This document shows positions 17,326 through 25,473 of a DNA stretch of 36,974 bases, piece by piece. Under the pieces are notes generated by a model. The model made no database searches. It was not told the DNA's origin and was given only the letters and a program-made list of their open reading frames with translations. The position numbers and the translations under genes are program-made. Within the stretch, counting starts at the first letter, position 1; each line of letters starts with the position of its first letter. Origin of the DNA: Fluviicola sp. (lineage in GTDB: Bacteria; Bacteroidota; Bacteroidia; Flavobacteriales_D; Crocinitomicaceae); assembly GCA_002734065.2 (NCBI GenBank), contig NVXU02000001.1:1-36974 (forward strand), given 5' to 3'.

Positions 17326-17748
17326 TTATTCCGATAATTTTTCATTATTGATTAATTGACCTGTTTCATTGATTCTGCTGAGCTTGTTTTGTTGTTTGCA
17401 GTAACCAATAATAGCCAGTAACATTACAGTTGCTGAGAATAGCATGAGTCCATATCTTAAGAATTTCGTAGGAATAAACGGTTTTTTGTGCTTTGCCTCA
17501 ACAGAATAGTTGATTTTCTCCGTTTTTTTGTAATCTCTCTTGTGAATTCCAAAGAGAAAATATTCTTTGCTTCGTTTCTGCTCGGAATCTTTTTCAAACC
17601 AAATTGATTGTTCTTTGAGGGCTTCCTCGAAAGAATTTGCACGATTGATATCTGCAAAACGATACACAATGTAATTCGGATTGGTTGGGTGTTGCACATA
17701 ATTGACAAATCCCAAATCAATGATAGTATGATCTACTGGGTTATCCAT
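17326..17748 (-). CDS. Single-pass membrane protein coupled to the nitroreductase
   Basis: The product is 140 aa. The N-terminal 90 residues are soluble (VNYVQHPTNPNYIVYRF, then ANSFEEALKEQSIWFEKD), followed by one membrane helix (about 97-117) and a short polar C-terminus. I do not recognise a domain with confidence. Its ATG overlaps the end of the nitroreductase frame by 16 bases, which indicates translational coupling. The function is unknown. Confidence 0.65.
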   Translation of the reverse strand: MDNPVDHTIIDLGFVNYVQHPTNPNYIVYRFADINRANSFEEALKEQSIWFEKDSEQKRSKEYFLFGIHKRDYKKTEKINYSVEAKHKKPFIPTKFLRYGLMLFSATVMLLAIIGYCKQQNKLSRINETGQLINNEKLSE

Positions 17749-18320
17749 TCTGTTGTGTATTCAATTGGTTTTCGATGCGATTTTGGCCATTCTATTGCCG
17801 GATATCCGATGTATAACAAACCAAGGCATTTATCTTTCCCTTTTAGGCCTAAAAATTGGTTCATTTCGTTAGAATAAATAAGCTTTGGCGTTGACCAAAA
17901 ACTTCCCAATCCATAAGCTGTGCATGTCAAACTCATGTTCTGAATGGCGCAAGCAACCGCTTCAATTTCTTCAATTTCTAATATTTTCTCGGATTCTTGT
18001 CGTTCCATGGAAACGGCAATAACTACCGATGATTTCAGTGGTCGAGTGAGTAATTTTGCCAATTTCGCATCATTTTGTTGTTCTTTTGGCGTTAATTTGA
18101 GGTAAGTCTCACTTAAAAAATCACTCAACTTGTTTCTGCCTTCTTCTACGAACACTTTAAACCGCCAAGGTTGTGTGTTCCCATGAGTCGGAGCCCATTG
18201 CGCATTGTTTATGATTAATTCAATTTGCTCTTGATGCACTTTTCGTTCACTGAATTGCTCCGGATAGATAGTTCTCCTTTCTCGAATGAGTTCTGTTATT
18301 TCAGAAAGATTAAATCGCAT
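17733..18320 (-). CDS. Nitroreductase family FMN protein
   Basis: The product is 195 aa. It is an FMN-dependent NAD(P)H oxidoreductase fold of the small YdjA-like type. Typical features are the N-terminal IRERRTIYPEQF (FMN phosphate-binding arginines), QWAPTHGNTQPWRF (about 43-56), AVACAIQNMSLTCTAYGLGSFW (about 122-143) and LLYIGYPAIEWP near the end. I take the ATG at 18320 rather than a TTG two codons upstream. The physiological substrate cannot be inferred. Its stop lies within the start of the membrane-protein gene. Confidence 0.88.
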   Translation of the reverse strand: MRFNLSEITELIRERRTIYPEQFSERKVHQEQIELIINNAQWAPTHGNTQPWRFKVFVEEGRNKLSDFLSETYLKLTPKEQQNDAKLAKLLTRPLKSSVVIAVSMERQESEKILEIEEIEAVACAIQNMSLTCTAYGLGSFWSTPKLIYSNEMNQFLGLKGKDKCLGLLYIGYPAIEWPKSHRKPIEYTTEWITQ

Positions 18321-18370
18321 TGACAATAATTTTAGAGTACGAATTTACGGAATTTGTTGTTAGTAGAGAA

Positions 18371-18495
18371 GGGGATTAGAGTTTTAGAGAGTTAGAGCAT
18401 TGGAGCGTTAGAGCTTTCGATTGTTAGAAGAACTTATTTTTCGTACACTCATCACTCATCACTCATCACTCATCACTCTAACAGGAGCCAACTTC
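18371..18495. repeat. REP-like composite repeat, copy 4, with ATCACTC tandem
   Basis: The segment starts with spaced TTAGAG units (18375-18420). It continues with four perfect head-to-tail ATCACTC units (about 18450-18477) and the core CTAACAGGAGCCAACTTC (18478-18495), which overlaps the first two bases of the TGA stop of the 18494-19909 gene. This core is the most diverged: GAAGTTG in place of GAAGTAG and a weaker stem. Confidence 0.72.
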
Positions 18496-19909
18496 ACTCT
18501 TTCTCCAGACTCTTCTTCAAGTAAAAAAACGTCTTATCTATCGTTTCGTACTGCCCGTTTGGTGTTGGACCTAATGCTGGACTTGCAACAATATATCCTG
18601 CGGCATCAATCAAAGTGTATTGCGGGAAGGTTTCGATGCTGTAATTTTTCCAAATTGAGTTAGATGAAGGCAATGTATAAACTTCCCAAGGAATTGAGTT
18701 TATGAACGATTGCTCCTTGTCAGAAAAGTTTTTCCGCTCCTTTGTGACAGTTATAAATTGTACATAATTGCCGTACTTTATTTGCAAATCGACTAATAAA
18801 GGCAACTCTTTTACTCCATCTTCTCTCGCAGGATCAAAGAAATGGATGTATAAATGCTTTTTCTGAAAATTATACAAAGTTTTGATTTCTAATTCTGGTG
18901 CAGTCAGAACGAAATCTGGCGCTTTGCTACCTGGAACAAGTGCAGTGATTCTATCAAGGAGGTTGATGGCAACGATTCTGTTCGCTTTGAACATTGTTCT
19001 CGTCGATAGACTGTCCAAAATAGTTGCGAGGTTCGTTTTTGGATATTCTCCAGAATTATAGACCTCTGCCAATGTGTTAATCATTATCAATTCTCGAATT
19101 CGTAAGTTTTTAAGCGTGTATTCTGTCCCCAACGCTTTCATAATTATTGTTGGACTGCTTTTTATAATTCCTTCGTAAACGGCTTCATTGGTTTTATTGG
19201 GCAAGCGAGGCATTAATTTCTGATAAAATTCTTTGATGTAAAGTATATAGGTCTCGTTATTGTAACTTACAGGAGAATTTTTAATGTAAAAGTCATGTTT
19301 TTCATAACGATTTCTCTCTGCCGCATTCGGAATATTGTCCAAACCAGCCATTGTAAAACGAACATGCGTCTTAAAATACGAGCTAGTGTCGTTTTTGTAT
19401 GCCTTTTCCACGCGTGTTTTAAAAGCATCTAAACTTTCGGAGAATTCATTGTTATTTAGGCTTTTCTTGTGATAATTGTTCCCTAAAAAGTGATCGGCCC
19501 AGCGCTGAAATCCTAAGACTTTGTAGTTAATGTCGGTAGAGTCAAGATTGTAAAACGCAACCTCCACTTGATTTCCATTCGGTCTGTTTGGGGAGAATTT
19601 ATCCTTCTCCGGAAAGAAAATAGAATACTTGCCCTTAGGCTGAACCAATAAAAACCCTCTGTTATTCTTCGATTTTAAGATGATTTTCTGCGTAATGTCA
19701 GAGGCTAAGTAAAGAGTAAACGAAGAATCAGATTCTACCGTTGCTGAAGTGATTTTTTCTTTTTTATTACTGAAATAATCGAGTATTCTGTAGGCTTCAA
19801 TCGTTTCTCCGACATAACTCGGAGCAAATCCTTTGATGGTTACTTGCGAAAACAGCAAAGAGAATGGTGCGAATGCAAAAACGAGAAATAAAAGGAGAGA
19901 ATGCCGCAT
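18494..19909 (-). CDS. Exported thioredoxin-fold protein lacking the CXXC motif
   Basis: The product is 471 aa. The signal peptide is MRHSLLLFLVFAFAPFSLLFSQ. Residues of about 23-110 look like the N-terminal beta-domain common in Bacteroidota TlpA-like proteins. The middle is helical. Residues 325-471 resemble a TlpA/AhpC thioredoxin fold: VPGSKAPDFVL at its start, a strand HLYIHFFDPARE where WASWC-type catalytic motifs normally sit, and ETFPQYTLIDAAGYIV with the conserved cis-proline. No cysteine is present in the domain, so it cannot be a dithiol oxidoreductase. A binding or scaffolding role is possible, but unknown. Confidence 0.75.
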   Translation of the reverse strand: MRHSLLLFLVFAFAPFSLLFSQVTIKGFAPSYVGETIEAYRILDYFSNKKEKITSATVESDSSFTLYLASDITQKIILKSKNNRGFLLVQPKGKYSIFFPEKDKFSPNRPNGNQVEVAFYNLDSTDINYKVLGFQRWADHFLGNNYHKKSLNNNEFSESLDAFKTRVEKAYKNDTSSYFKTHVRFTMAGLDNIPNAAERNRYEKHDFYIKNSPVSYNNETYILYIKEFYQKLMPRLPNKTNEAVYEGIIKSSPTIIMKALGTEYTLKNLRIRELIMINTLAEVYNSGEYPKTNLATILDSLSTRTMFKANRIVAINLLDRITALVPGSKAPDFVLTAPELEIKTLYNFQKKHLYIHFFDPAREDGVKELPLLVDLQIKYGNYVQFITVTKERKNFSDKEQSFINSIPWEVYTLPSSNSIWKNYSIETFPQYTLIDAAGYIVASPALGPTPNGQYETIDKTFFYLKKSLEKE

Positions 19910-19966
19910 TTGTTAAAGTTTAATTGATTCTATTGATAAGTACAGTACATTAATTATACCAACCTT

Positions 19967-20428
19967 TTAAACGAGCAATTCCGACTTGGTTACAAAACTG
20001 TCAATGGGGCCGTCATTTTTGTAGATTTCTCGAATAATCGTTGAACTAATGGCAGAATATTGCTGTTCTGTGAGAAAAAATACTGTTTCTATGCCCGAAA
20101 TGTCTAAATTCATGTGTGCAATGGACTTTTCGTATTGAAAATCTTTAGAATTTCTCAAGCCTCGAATAATATGACTAGCGTTGATTTCCTTACAAAAATT
20201 AACGGTCAACATCTGAAATGATTGAACAGTGATTTTGTCAGAATCGCTAAATAACGCATTGATGTGCGCAATCCTTTTCTCCAGCGAGAATAGATACTTT
20301 TTAGAACTGTTGACACCAACGCCAATAATTACCTTGTCGAATAAATCTAAACTTTTACGCACTACTGCCTCGTGACCTTTCGTAAAAGGGTCAAACGATC
20401 CGGGAAATAAACCTATTTTTTCGTTCAT
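19967..20428 (-). CDS. coaD: Phosphopantetheine adenylyltransferase
   Basis: The product is 153 aa, normal length. It adenylylates 4'-phosphopantetheine, the fourth step of CoA synthesis. Nucleotidyltransferase signatures are present: GSFDPFTKGH (10-19, the T/HxGH site) and RGLRN (89-93), plus ISSTIIRE (about 126-133) near the C-terminus. Its ATG overlaps the rsmD stop by four bases (ATGA), so the two are translationally coupled, a pairing common across bacteria. Confidence 0.95.
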   Translation of the reverse strand: MNEKIGLFPGSFDPFTKGHEAVVRKSLDLFDKVIIGVGVNSSKKYLFSLEKRIAHINALFSDSDKITVQSFQMLTVNFCKEINASHIIRGLRNSKDFQYEKSIAHMNLDISGIETVFFLTEQQYSAISSTIIREIYKNDGPIDSFVTKSELLV

Positions 20429-20970
20429 GATTCTTCTATTTCAAAAAAACTAAAATGCACGTTACCATATATACGCATAAATTGGAAATGGGTTATGTTT
20501 TCAAGTGAAGTATCTCTACCGTGTTCTATAATTAGAAGGCCGTCTTTTTTTAACTTGTTCTTTGCAAAAACCATTTCTGCTATTTCAGAATGACGCTCGT
20601 ACGCATAAGGAGGGTCAGCAAAAATCAAATCAAATTGCTTATCGGATTTATCTAAAAATTTGAGAACGTCTGATTTTATAGCGTGTAATTTATCTTCACA
20701 ACCAAACTTCGCTGCCATTGATTTAATGTAGCGAATGCAGTTGTAATTGTTGTCAACCGCGACTACAGAGTTACATTCTCTTGATAGAAATTCGATAGAA
20801 ATGTTACCAGTTCCGGCGCATAAGTCCAAAATATCCATTTCATCGTCTAGATATTGATGTTCAAGGATGTTAAAGAGTCCTTCTTTGGCAAAATCAGTCG
20901 TTGGTCGAGATGGAAAGCTCTTAGGGACTTTGTAATAGCGAGTTTTGTATTTACCGCGAATTATACGCAT
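20425..20970 (-). CDS. rsmD: 16S rRNA (guanine966-N2)-methyltransferase RsmD
   Basis: The product is 181 aa. It methylates G966 of 16S rRNA using S-adenosylmethionine. Present are the N-terminal RIIRGKYKTR, the RPTTDFAKEGLFNIL block (22-36), the SAM loop DLCAGTGNISIEF (49-61) and the N-methyltransferase motif DPPY (119-122). It overlaps the upstream DUF3822 gene by 10 bases and coaD by 4, inside a four-gene operon. Confidence 0.94.
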   Translation of the reverse strand: MRIIRGKYKTRYYKVPKSFPSRPTTDFAKEGLFNILEHQYLDDEMDILDLCAGTGNISIEFLSRECNSVVAVDNNYNCIRYIKSMAAKFGCEDKLHAIKSDVLKFLDKSDKQFDLIFADPPYAYERHSEIAEMVFAKNKLKKDGLLIIEHGRDTSLENITHFQFMRIYGNVHFSFFEIEES

Positions 20971-21725
20971 AACAATTGGGCTTTTGCAATAAAATGTTCG
21001 GGTTTACTCAACTTCAACTGCTTTAAATCTTTAATTTTTACAAAATCCTTTTCAATGGAGGCGATAATTTCACTTTTGCAACCCAACGCTTGACTAAATT
21101 CGATGCTTCCTTCTTCGTCTGTCATTTCTTTCTGTTGCAAAGCAAAAAGCAAGTGATAAAGAACATCTTCATGATTTTGATAATCGAAAAAGGAGTAAAA
21201 TTCTAACTGATTGTGCTTTACAATCGTCATTTGGAAGAAATCTGCATGCAAAATCACAGTTGCTTTGAGATAGAATGCATTGCTTCCCAAAATTGCTCGG
21301 AGTGAATGAGAACCTTCATGTTGAATCAAGATTGTGGGGAATTTCATTACAAAATAACGTTTCACCCAATCTTGGATACTAAAAACGTTGACGATGCTTA
21401 GTTCTGAAATTCTATTATAATCAATGCTATTGTCATTTTCGCATTCTCCGAAACACAACTTATAAATATCGTTAGCTGAAGATTCTGCAAAAACATTATT
21501 TGGGACCAGAGATGACTGTTTTGTGGCAACAGAAAGGCTTATTTCATCAAAATTTTCAGAAATGAATGAATTCTGTGCTATAAATGAGTCCAATTCTTCT
21601 TTGACAACAGAAAAATCAGCAGACGTTAATGCAACATCTTTGTGATATAGAATAGAGTCGTTTCTAAAAGACGTAAACTGAACTTGAAATCCAGCGATTG
21701 AGATGGCTAAATGAGTACGGCTCAT
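20961..21725 (-). CDS. DUF3822 family protein
   Basis: The product is 254 aa, without signal peptide or membrane helix. DUF3822 proteins are Bacteroidota-specific, probably of actin/hexokinase-like fold, and are repeatedly found just before rsmD and coaD, as here. The N-terminus (HLAISIAGFQVQFTSFR) and the later strand-rich segment (ATVILHADFFQMTIVKHNQLEFYSFFDYQN) fit the family as I remember it. The biochemical role is unknown. It overlaps rsmD by 10 bases, and its start lies 3 bases after the upstream gene's stop. Confidence 0.75.
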   Translation of the reverse strand: MSRTHLAISIAGFQVQFTSFRNDSILYHKDVALTSADFSVVKEELDSFIAQNSFISENFDEISLSVATKQSSLVPNNVFAESSANDIYKLCFGECENDNSIDYNRISELSIVNVFSIQDWVKRYFVMKFPTILIQHEGSHSLRAILGSNAFYLKATVILHADFFQMTIVKHNQLEFYSFFDYQNHEDVLYHLLFALQQKEMTDEEGSIEFSQALGCKSEIIASIEKDFVKIKDLKQLKLSKPEHFIAKAQLLCV

Positions 21726-21728
21726 TTA

Positions 21729-22613
21729 TTATTCCTCCCAAGAACCTCCAAGTTCATCTAGTGAAATAGAACCAAAATACATAAATCCTTCTTTCTTTGT
21801 TCCGTAAGGAATTCTTCCTTCAACACGAATTGTCGGAAATGATTCATCACCAATTTTCACAGAATCTTTCGTTTCTATGCTCCATTTTTGGTTCGTGTGA
21901 GGAATAATAGGCAGTGAATCTGGCGTAAATTTGTAAAATCCTAGTTTTTCTCTGTTGGCGATGTAAGATTTTGTTCCAAACTTAACATCTTTCAAACTTT
22001 TTTGAATGGTATCTCTTTTGAAATTTTTGAAGAGCTCCTCATACCTAGGTCCTTCTGTCCATAATGAAAGAAGATAGGCTTCTTCTTCAGTCATATCATT
22101 GTCAATTGGAGGATTACCAGTGTATAAATATCTATTTTCTTCATCAGTAAGTTTTTCTGAAGGAACTGACCCAATAGACTCCAAAAATGGAACAGTACCA
22201 TTCTTTGTAAACTCTACAAATTCGTTCCAATCACCGATATATTTTCCTGTTTTCTCTTTGTAAGATTTCTGTATATACCGAATGTCTTGTAAATTTTGCG
22301 TTGCCAATGCCGCACACTCTCTGGCGTTGTTCTGATAAGTCAAAGTTGTTTTAACACTTGAATAAGACATTGCTACGGCAACCAAACCGCCAATTCCGGC
22401 AATGATTCCGAGAACGTAAACCAATCCTGATTTAATGTTACCAGTACTAAAACCGATACTCAAAATTCCGGCAATTAACATCATGAAAGCGGCGATAGTG
22501 AACACTAAACCTTGTTCTTGAGAAATTGCAATATACAACATGACACATCCGATAACAAAAAACAATGTTGGAACCGTGTACTTTTTTAAAATAAGCGAAA
22601 GATTACTGGTCAT
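21729..22613 (-). CDS. Conserved membrane protein, first gene of the DUF3822-rsmD-coaD operon
   Basis: The product is 294 aa. Three hydrophobic segments in the first 90 residues (about 13-30, 35-55, 63-82) are followed by a soluble domain of about 200 residues containing GKYIGDWNEFVEFTKNGTVP, typical of proteins written as hypothetical in Flavobacteriales. The soluble part should lie outside the cytoplasm or close to the membrane, but its topology is uncertain. It leads the operon: DUF3822 starts 3 bases downstream. I know no function. Confidence 0.7.
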   Translation of the reverse strand: MTSNLSLILKKYTVPTLFFVIGCVMLYIAISQEQGLVFTIAAFMMLIAGILSIGFSTGNIKSGLVYVLGIIAGIGGLVAVAMSYSSVKTTLTYQNNARECAALATQNLQDIRYIQKSYKEKTGKYIGDWNEFVEFTKNGTVPFLESIGSVPSEKLTDEENRYLYTGNPPIDNDMTEEEAYLLSLWTEGPRYEELFKNFKRDTIQKSLKDVKFGTKSYIANREKLGFYKFTPDSLPIIPHTNQKWSIETKDSVKIGDESFPTIRVEGRIPYGTKKEGFMYFGSISLDELGGSWEE

Positions 22614-22640
22614 AATTTATCTTTTAAATTTGAGTTTCAA

Positions 22641-22648
22641 CAAAACTA
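22641..22648 (-). promoter_or_regulatory. -7 box (TAGTTTTG) for the coaD operon
   Basis: This is an exact TAnnTTTG match on the minus strand, 28 bases before the ATG at 22613. No suitably spaced TTG is visible upstream. Confidence 0.4.
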
Positions 22649-22776
22649 CAATTTTTTAGATTTTATTCGCCTTCATACGATAGTTTTTTTGAACCTTTTA
22701 CTCAATGGTTAACTATTTTTAGACTTTTTCCGTGAAAAAAACAGAAAATTAGCGAAAAGAAAGTAGATTTATAGCA

Positions 22777-24195
22777 ATGTCAGAGCCATCATTTTATACG
22801 ACTGTTATTACTGAATTCGGTATGCAACCAACCGAAAGTCAGCAGTTGTTATTCAATAAACTCGAAGCTTTTGCTCGAAAAAGAGAGAATCAACAACTTT
22901 TTGTGATCAGTGGTTATGCAGGAACGGGAAAAACGTCGGTTTTGGGAGCTTATGTTAAAGCGCTCAACTTTTACAAGGTTAAAACCAAATTATTAGCTCC
23001 AACTGGACGAGCAGCAAAAGTATTCTCGCACAAAGCAAAACAAGAGGCAAGTACCATTCACAAACATATTTACCGTAGAAAATCGAAGGTTGAAATCACT
23101 GCTGGCTTAAGTTTACAGCAAAATTTGTATAAAAACACCATCTTTTTTGTGGACGAAGCATCGATGATTGGAGATTATTCCCTGACCAAAGATGGCGGTG
23201 TAAACGCAAGAAATTTACTCGAAGATTTATTTGAATACGTTTATTCTGGCGAGAATTGCAAATTGATATTAATTGGTGATGCAGGTCAACTTCCACCCGT
23301 TGGGAGCGATTTTTCTCCTGCTTTGAGCACAGAATACCTCCAAAATCACTTTTCTTCATTGAATATCGACTCTTTTGAGTTGATTGAGGTGTTGCGACAA
23401 GCCATCGATTCTGAAATATTGAGAAATGCAACTTTGCTCCGGAACACCGATTGGGTTGATTATCCAAAATTTCAACTAAAACCTAATACCGACTTGGTGA
23501 GAATCATAGGTCTAGAATTACAAGACGAATTGGAAAGCAGTTTTGGAAATTTCGGGCAAGAAGAAACGATTTTGATTACCCGTTCGAATAAAAATGCCAA
23601 TCAATACAACCAGCACATTCGAGCAAGAATTTTATGGTACGAAGAATTGCTTTGCTCGGGCGATTGCCTAATGGTCGTGAAAAACAACTATTTCTGGCTG
23701 GGAGACGACACCAAAATCGGTTTTATTGCTAACGGAGAATTGATTAAAATTGTGCGTGTGCAGAAAGTGGAGGAGATGCACGGCTTTGAGTTTGCTCACG
23801 TTATTATTCGCTTTGTCGATTATGAAGACTTGGGAGAAATAGAATTGCTTATTCACACAGAATCCTTGACCGTAGAAGGTCCTTCTTTGTCCCGCGAAAG
23901 AATGAAAGATCTGTTTTATTCTGTAGAAAGAGACTACGCGCACCTTCGCAATAAGAAAGAACGCTACGATGCAATTCTCGCCGATAAATATTTCAATGCT
24001 TTGCAAGTAAAGTATGCGTATGCGGTAACTTGTCACAAATCACAAGGCGGACAGTGGAGCGACGTTTATATTGACCAAGGATTTATCAATGAAGATATTT
24101 TAGGGCAAGATTACTACCGATGGCTGTACACAGCACTCACCAGAGCAACGAATAAGGTATATTTGGTGAATTTCGCAGATGAATTTTTTGAGTAG
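22777..24195 (+). CDS. RecD/Dda-like superfamily 1B DNA helicase
   Basis: The product is 472 aa. It is a DNA-dependent ATPase expected to move 5'-3' in repair or replication restart. Motif I is GYAGTGKT (46-53), motif Ia LLAPTGRAA, motif II FFVDEASMI (Asp126, Glu127), motif III LIGDAGQLPPVG (165-176), motif V VTCHKSQGGQW and motif VI YTALTRA. It is compact, without the N-terminal extension of RecD2, matching the short RecD-like helicase usual in Bacteroidota. There is no RecB or RecC partner here. It is divergent from the coaD operon. Confidence 0.92.
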   Translation: MSEPSFYTTVITEFGMQPTESQQLLFNKLEAFARKRENQQLFVISGYAGTGKTSVLGAYVKALNFYKVKTKLLAPTGRAAKVFSHKAKQEASTIHKHIYRRKSKVEITAGLSLQQNLYKNTIFFVDEASMIGDYSLTKDGGVNARNLLEDLFEYVYSGENCKLILIGDAGQLPPVGSDFSPALSTEYLQNHFSSLNIDSFELIEVLRQAIDSEILRNATLLRNTDWVDYPKFQLKPNTDLVRIIGLELQDELESSFGNFGQEETILITRSNKNANQYNQHIRARILWYEELLCSGDCLMVVKNNYFWLGDDTKIGFIANGELIKIVRVQKVEEMHGFEFAHVIIRFVDYEDLGEIELLIHTESLTVEGPSLSRERMKDLFYSVERDYAHLRNKKERYDAILADKYFNALQVKYAYAVTCHKSQGGQWSDVYIDQGFINEDILGQDYYRWLYTALTRATNKVYLVNFADEFFE

Positions 24196-24216
24196 TGATA
24201 GTTCTATAGTTGGTCT

Positions 24217-24337
24217 ATAATCGAAAATTATTATGTTTTTCAGTGATTACAATCTCTAATTATTATGTTTTTTAGTGATTGTAATCGAAAATTATTATGT
24301 TTTTTGGTGATTTGAATCGAAAATTGTTATATATTTG
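24217..24337 (+). repeat. 32-bp tandem repeat, about 3.6 units
   Basis: Three full units at 24217-24248, 24249-24280 and 24281-24312, then a partial fourth running to about 24337. The period is exactly 32 bases. The conserved core is AATTATTATGTTTTT followed by GTGATT. There are no spacers, so it is not a CRISPR. In each of the first three units TATGTTTT is one base away from TAnnTTTG; in the fourth the aligned position is the exact box TATATTTG. The array ends at the start of the DUF4143 ATPase gene. Confidence 0.88.
24330..24337 (+). promoter_or_regulatory. -7 box (TATATTTG) at the DUF4143 gene start
   Basis: This is an exact TAnnTTTG match only five bases before the ATG at 24343. A TTG (24304-24306) lies 23 bases upstream. 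Transcription would begin at or next to the start codon, giving a leaderless mRNA. The box sits in the last unit of the 32-bp array. Confidence 0.5.
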
Positions 24338-24342
24338 TTTAT

Positions 24343-25473
24343 ATGATATCAAGAATCACGATAGAAAATGTTGTCAAAAGACTCTTTAAAGGGAAGGCCA
24401 TATTGCTTTTTGGAGCGAGACAAGTTGGAAAAACAACCTTGTTAGAATACCTAATAAACGAGAGGGCAGAATTGGTGATGCATCTAAATGGTGACGAGCC
24501 AGATGTTCGACAGACGTTTACGGAGATTACTTCTACGCAAATAAGGAATTATATCGGCGATTGTAAAATATTATTTATTGATGAAGCTCAACGAATACCA
24601 AACATTGGTTTGACCTTGAAATTAATCACGGATCAATTAAAAGACGTGCAAGTAATAGCAACGGGTTCTTCTTCTTTTGAAATGGCGAATAAGATGAACG
24701 AGCCACTGACAGGACGAAAATTTTTATTCAATCTGTTTCCACTTTCTTTCCAAGAAATGGTTAAACATCATGGACTCGTAGAAGAAAAAAGAATGCTTGA
24801 ACAACGCTTAATTTATGGCGCATATCCTGAAATTGTAACAAATCCAAGTGATAGTATAGAATTACTTAACCTTATTGCAGACAGTTATTTGTACAAAGAT
24901 TTATTGATGTTGGACAATATCAAGCGACCTAAATTGTTAGAGAAAATATTGAAAGCATTGGCCTTGCAAATAGGCAGTGAAGTTTCTTTCAATGAAATAG
25001 CGCAATTAGTTGGTGCAGATAAGGGAACGGTTGAGAAATACATTCAATTATTTGAACAAACTTTTGTGATATTCACACTGTCATCTTTCAATAGAAACGT
25101 GCGAAATGAATTAAAGAAGAGTAAGAAAATTTATTTCTACGATTGTGGAATTAGAAATGCCGTTATTGGGAATTACAATCAATTGCACAAGAGGTCTGAT
25201 GTAGGTGCATTGTGGGAAAATTACCTTATTTCTGAGCGAATGAAAAAAATGCACTACGAAAGAAAGCGCGTAGATTCTTTTTTCTGGAGAACAACTCAGC
25301 AACAAGAAATTGATTTCATTGAGGTTGAAAATGAAGAAATAAGAGCCTTTGAATTCAAATGGAACAAGGTTGCGAAAGCCAGATTTCCAAAAACATTCAC
25401 GAAAGCGTATTCTACAACTGAAACCTCTGTTATTACACCAGCTAATTACGAAGAATTCTTACTTCAAGACTGA
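24343..25473 (+). CDS. AAA family ATPase with C-terminal DUF4143 domain
   Basis: The product is 376 aa. The N-terminal ATPase has a Walker A GARQVGKTT (24-32), Walker B ILFIDEAQ (Asp80, Glu81) and sensor TGSSSFE. A winged-helix-like part follows (EIAQLVGADKGTVEKYI). The C-terminal DUF4143 resembles a PD-(D/E)XK nuclease core: Glu322-Ile-Asp324, then FEFK with Glu337 and Lys339. These ATPases are abundant and patchily distributed in Bacteroidota, often as solitary genes; their role is not settled. No partner gene is adjacent, and its stop overlaps the end of the convergent 756-aa gene by 15 bases. Confidence 0.9.
   Translation: MISRITIENVVKRLFKGKAILLFGARQVGKTTLLEYLINERAELVMHLNGDEPDVRQTFTEITSTQIRNYIGDCKILFIDEAQRIPNIGLTLKLITDQLKDVQVIATGSSSFEMANKMNEPLTGRKFLFNLFPLSFQEMVKHHGLVEEKRMLEQRLIYGAYPEIVTNPSDSIELLNLIADSYLYKDLLMLDNIKRPKLLEKILKALALQIGSEVSFNEIAQLVGADKGTVEKYIQLFEQTFVIFTLSSFNRNVRNELKKSKKIYFYDCGIRNAVIGNYNQLHKRSDVGALWENYLISERMKKMHYERKRVDSFFWRTTQQQEIDFIEVENEEIRAFEFKWNKVAKARFPKTFTKAYSTTETSVITPANYEEFLLQD

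Noticed and set aside
22777-24195. RecBCD subunit RecD
   Set aside because: There are no RecB or RecC genes nearby, and the length and motif spacing fit the stand-alone RecD/Dda-like helicases.
24217-24337. CRISPR array
   Set aside because: The 32-base units follow each other without spacers, and no cas gene is in the window.
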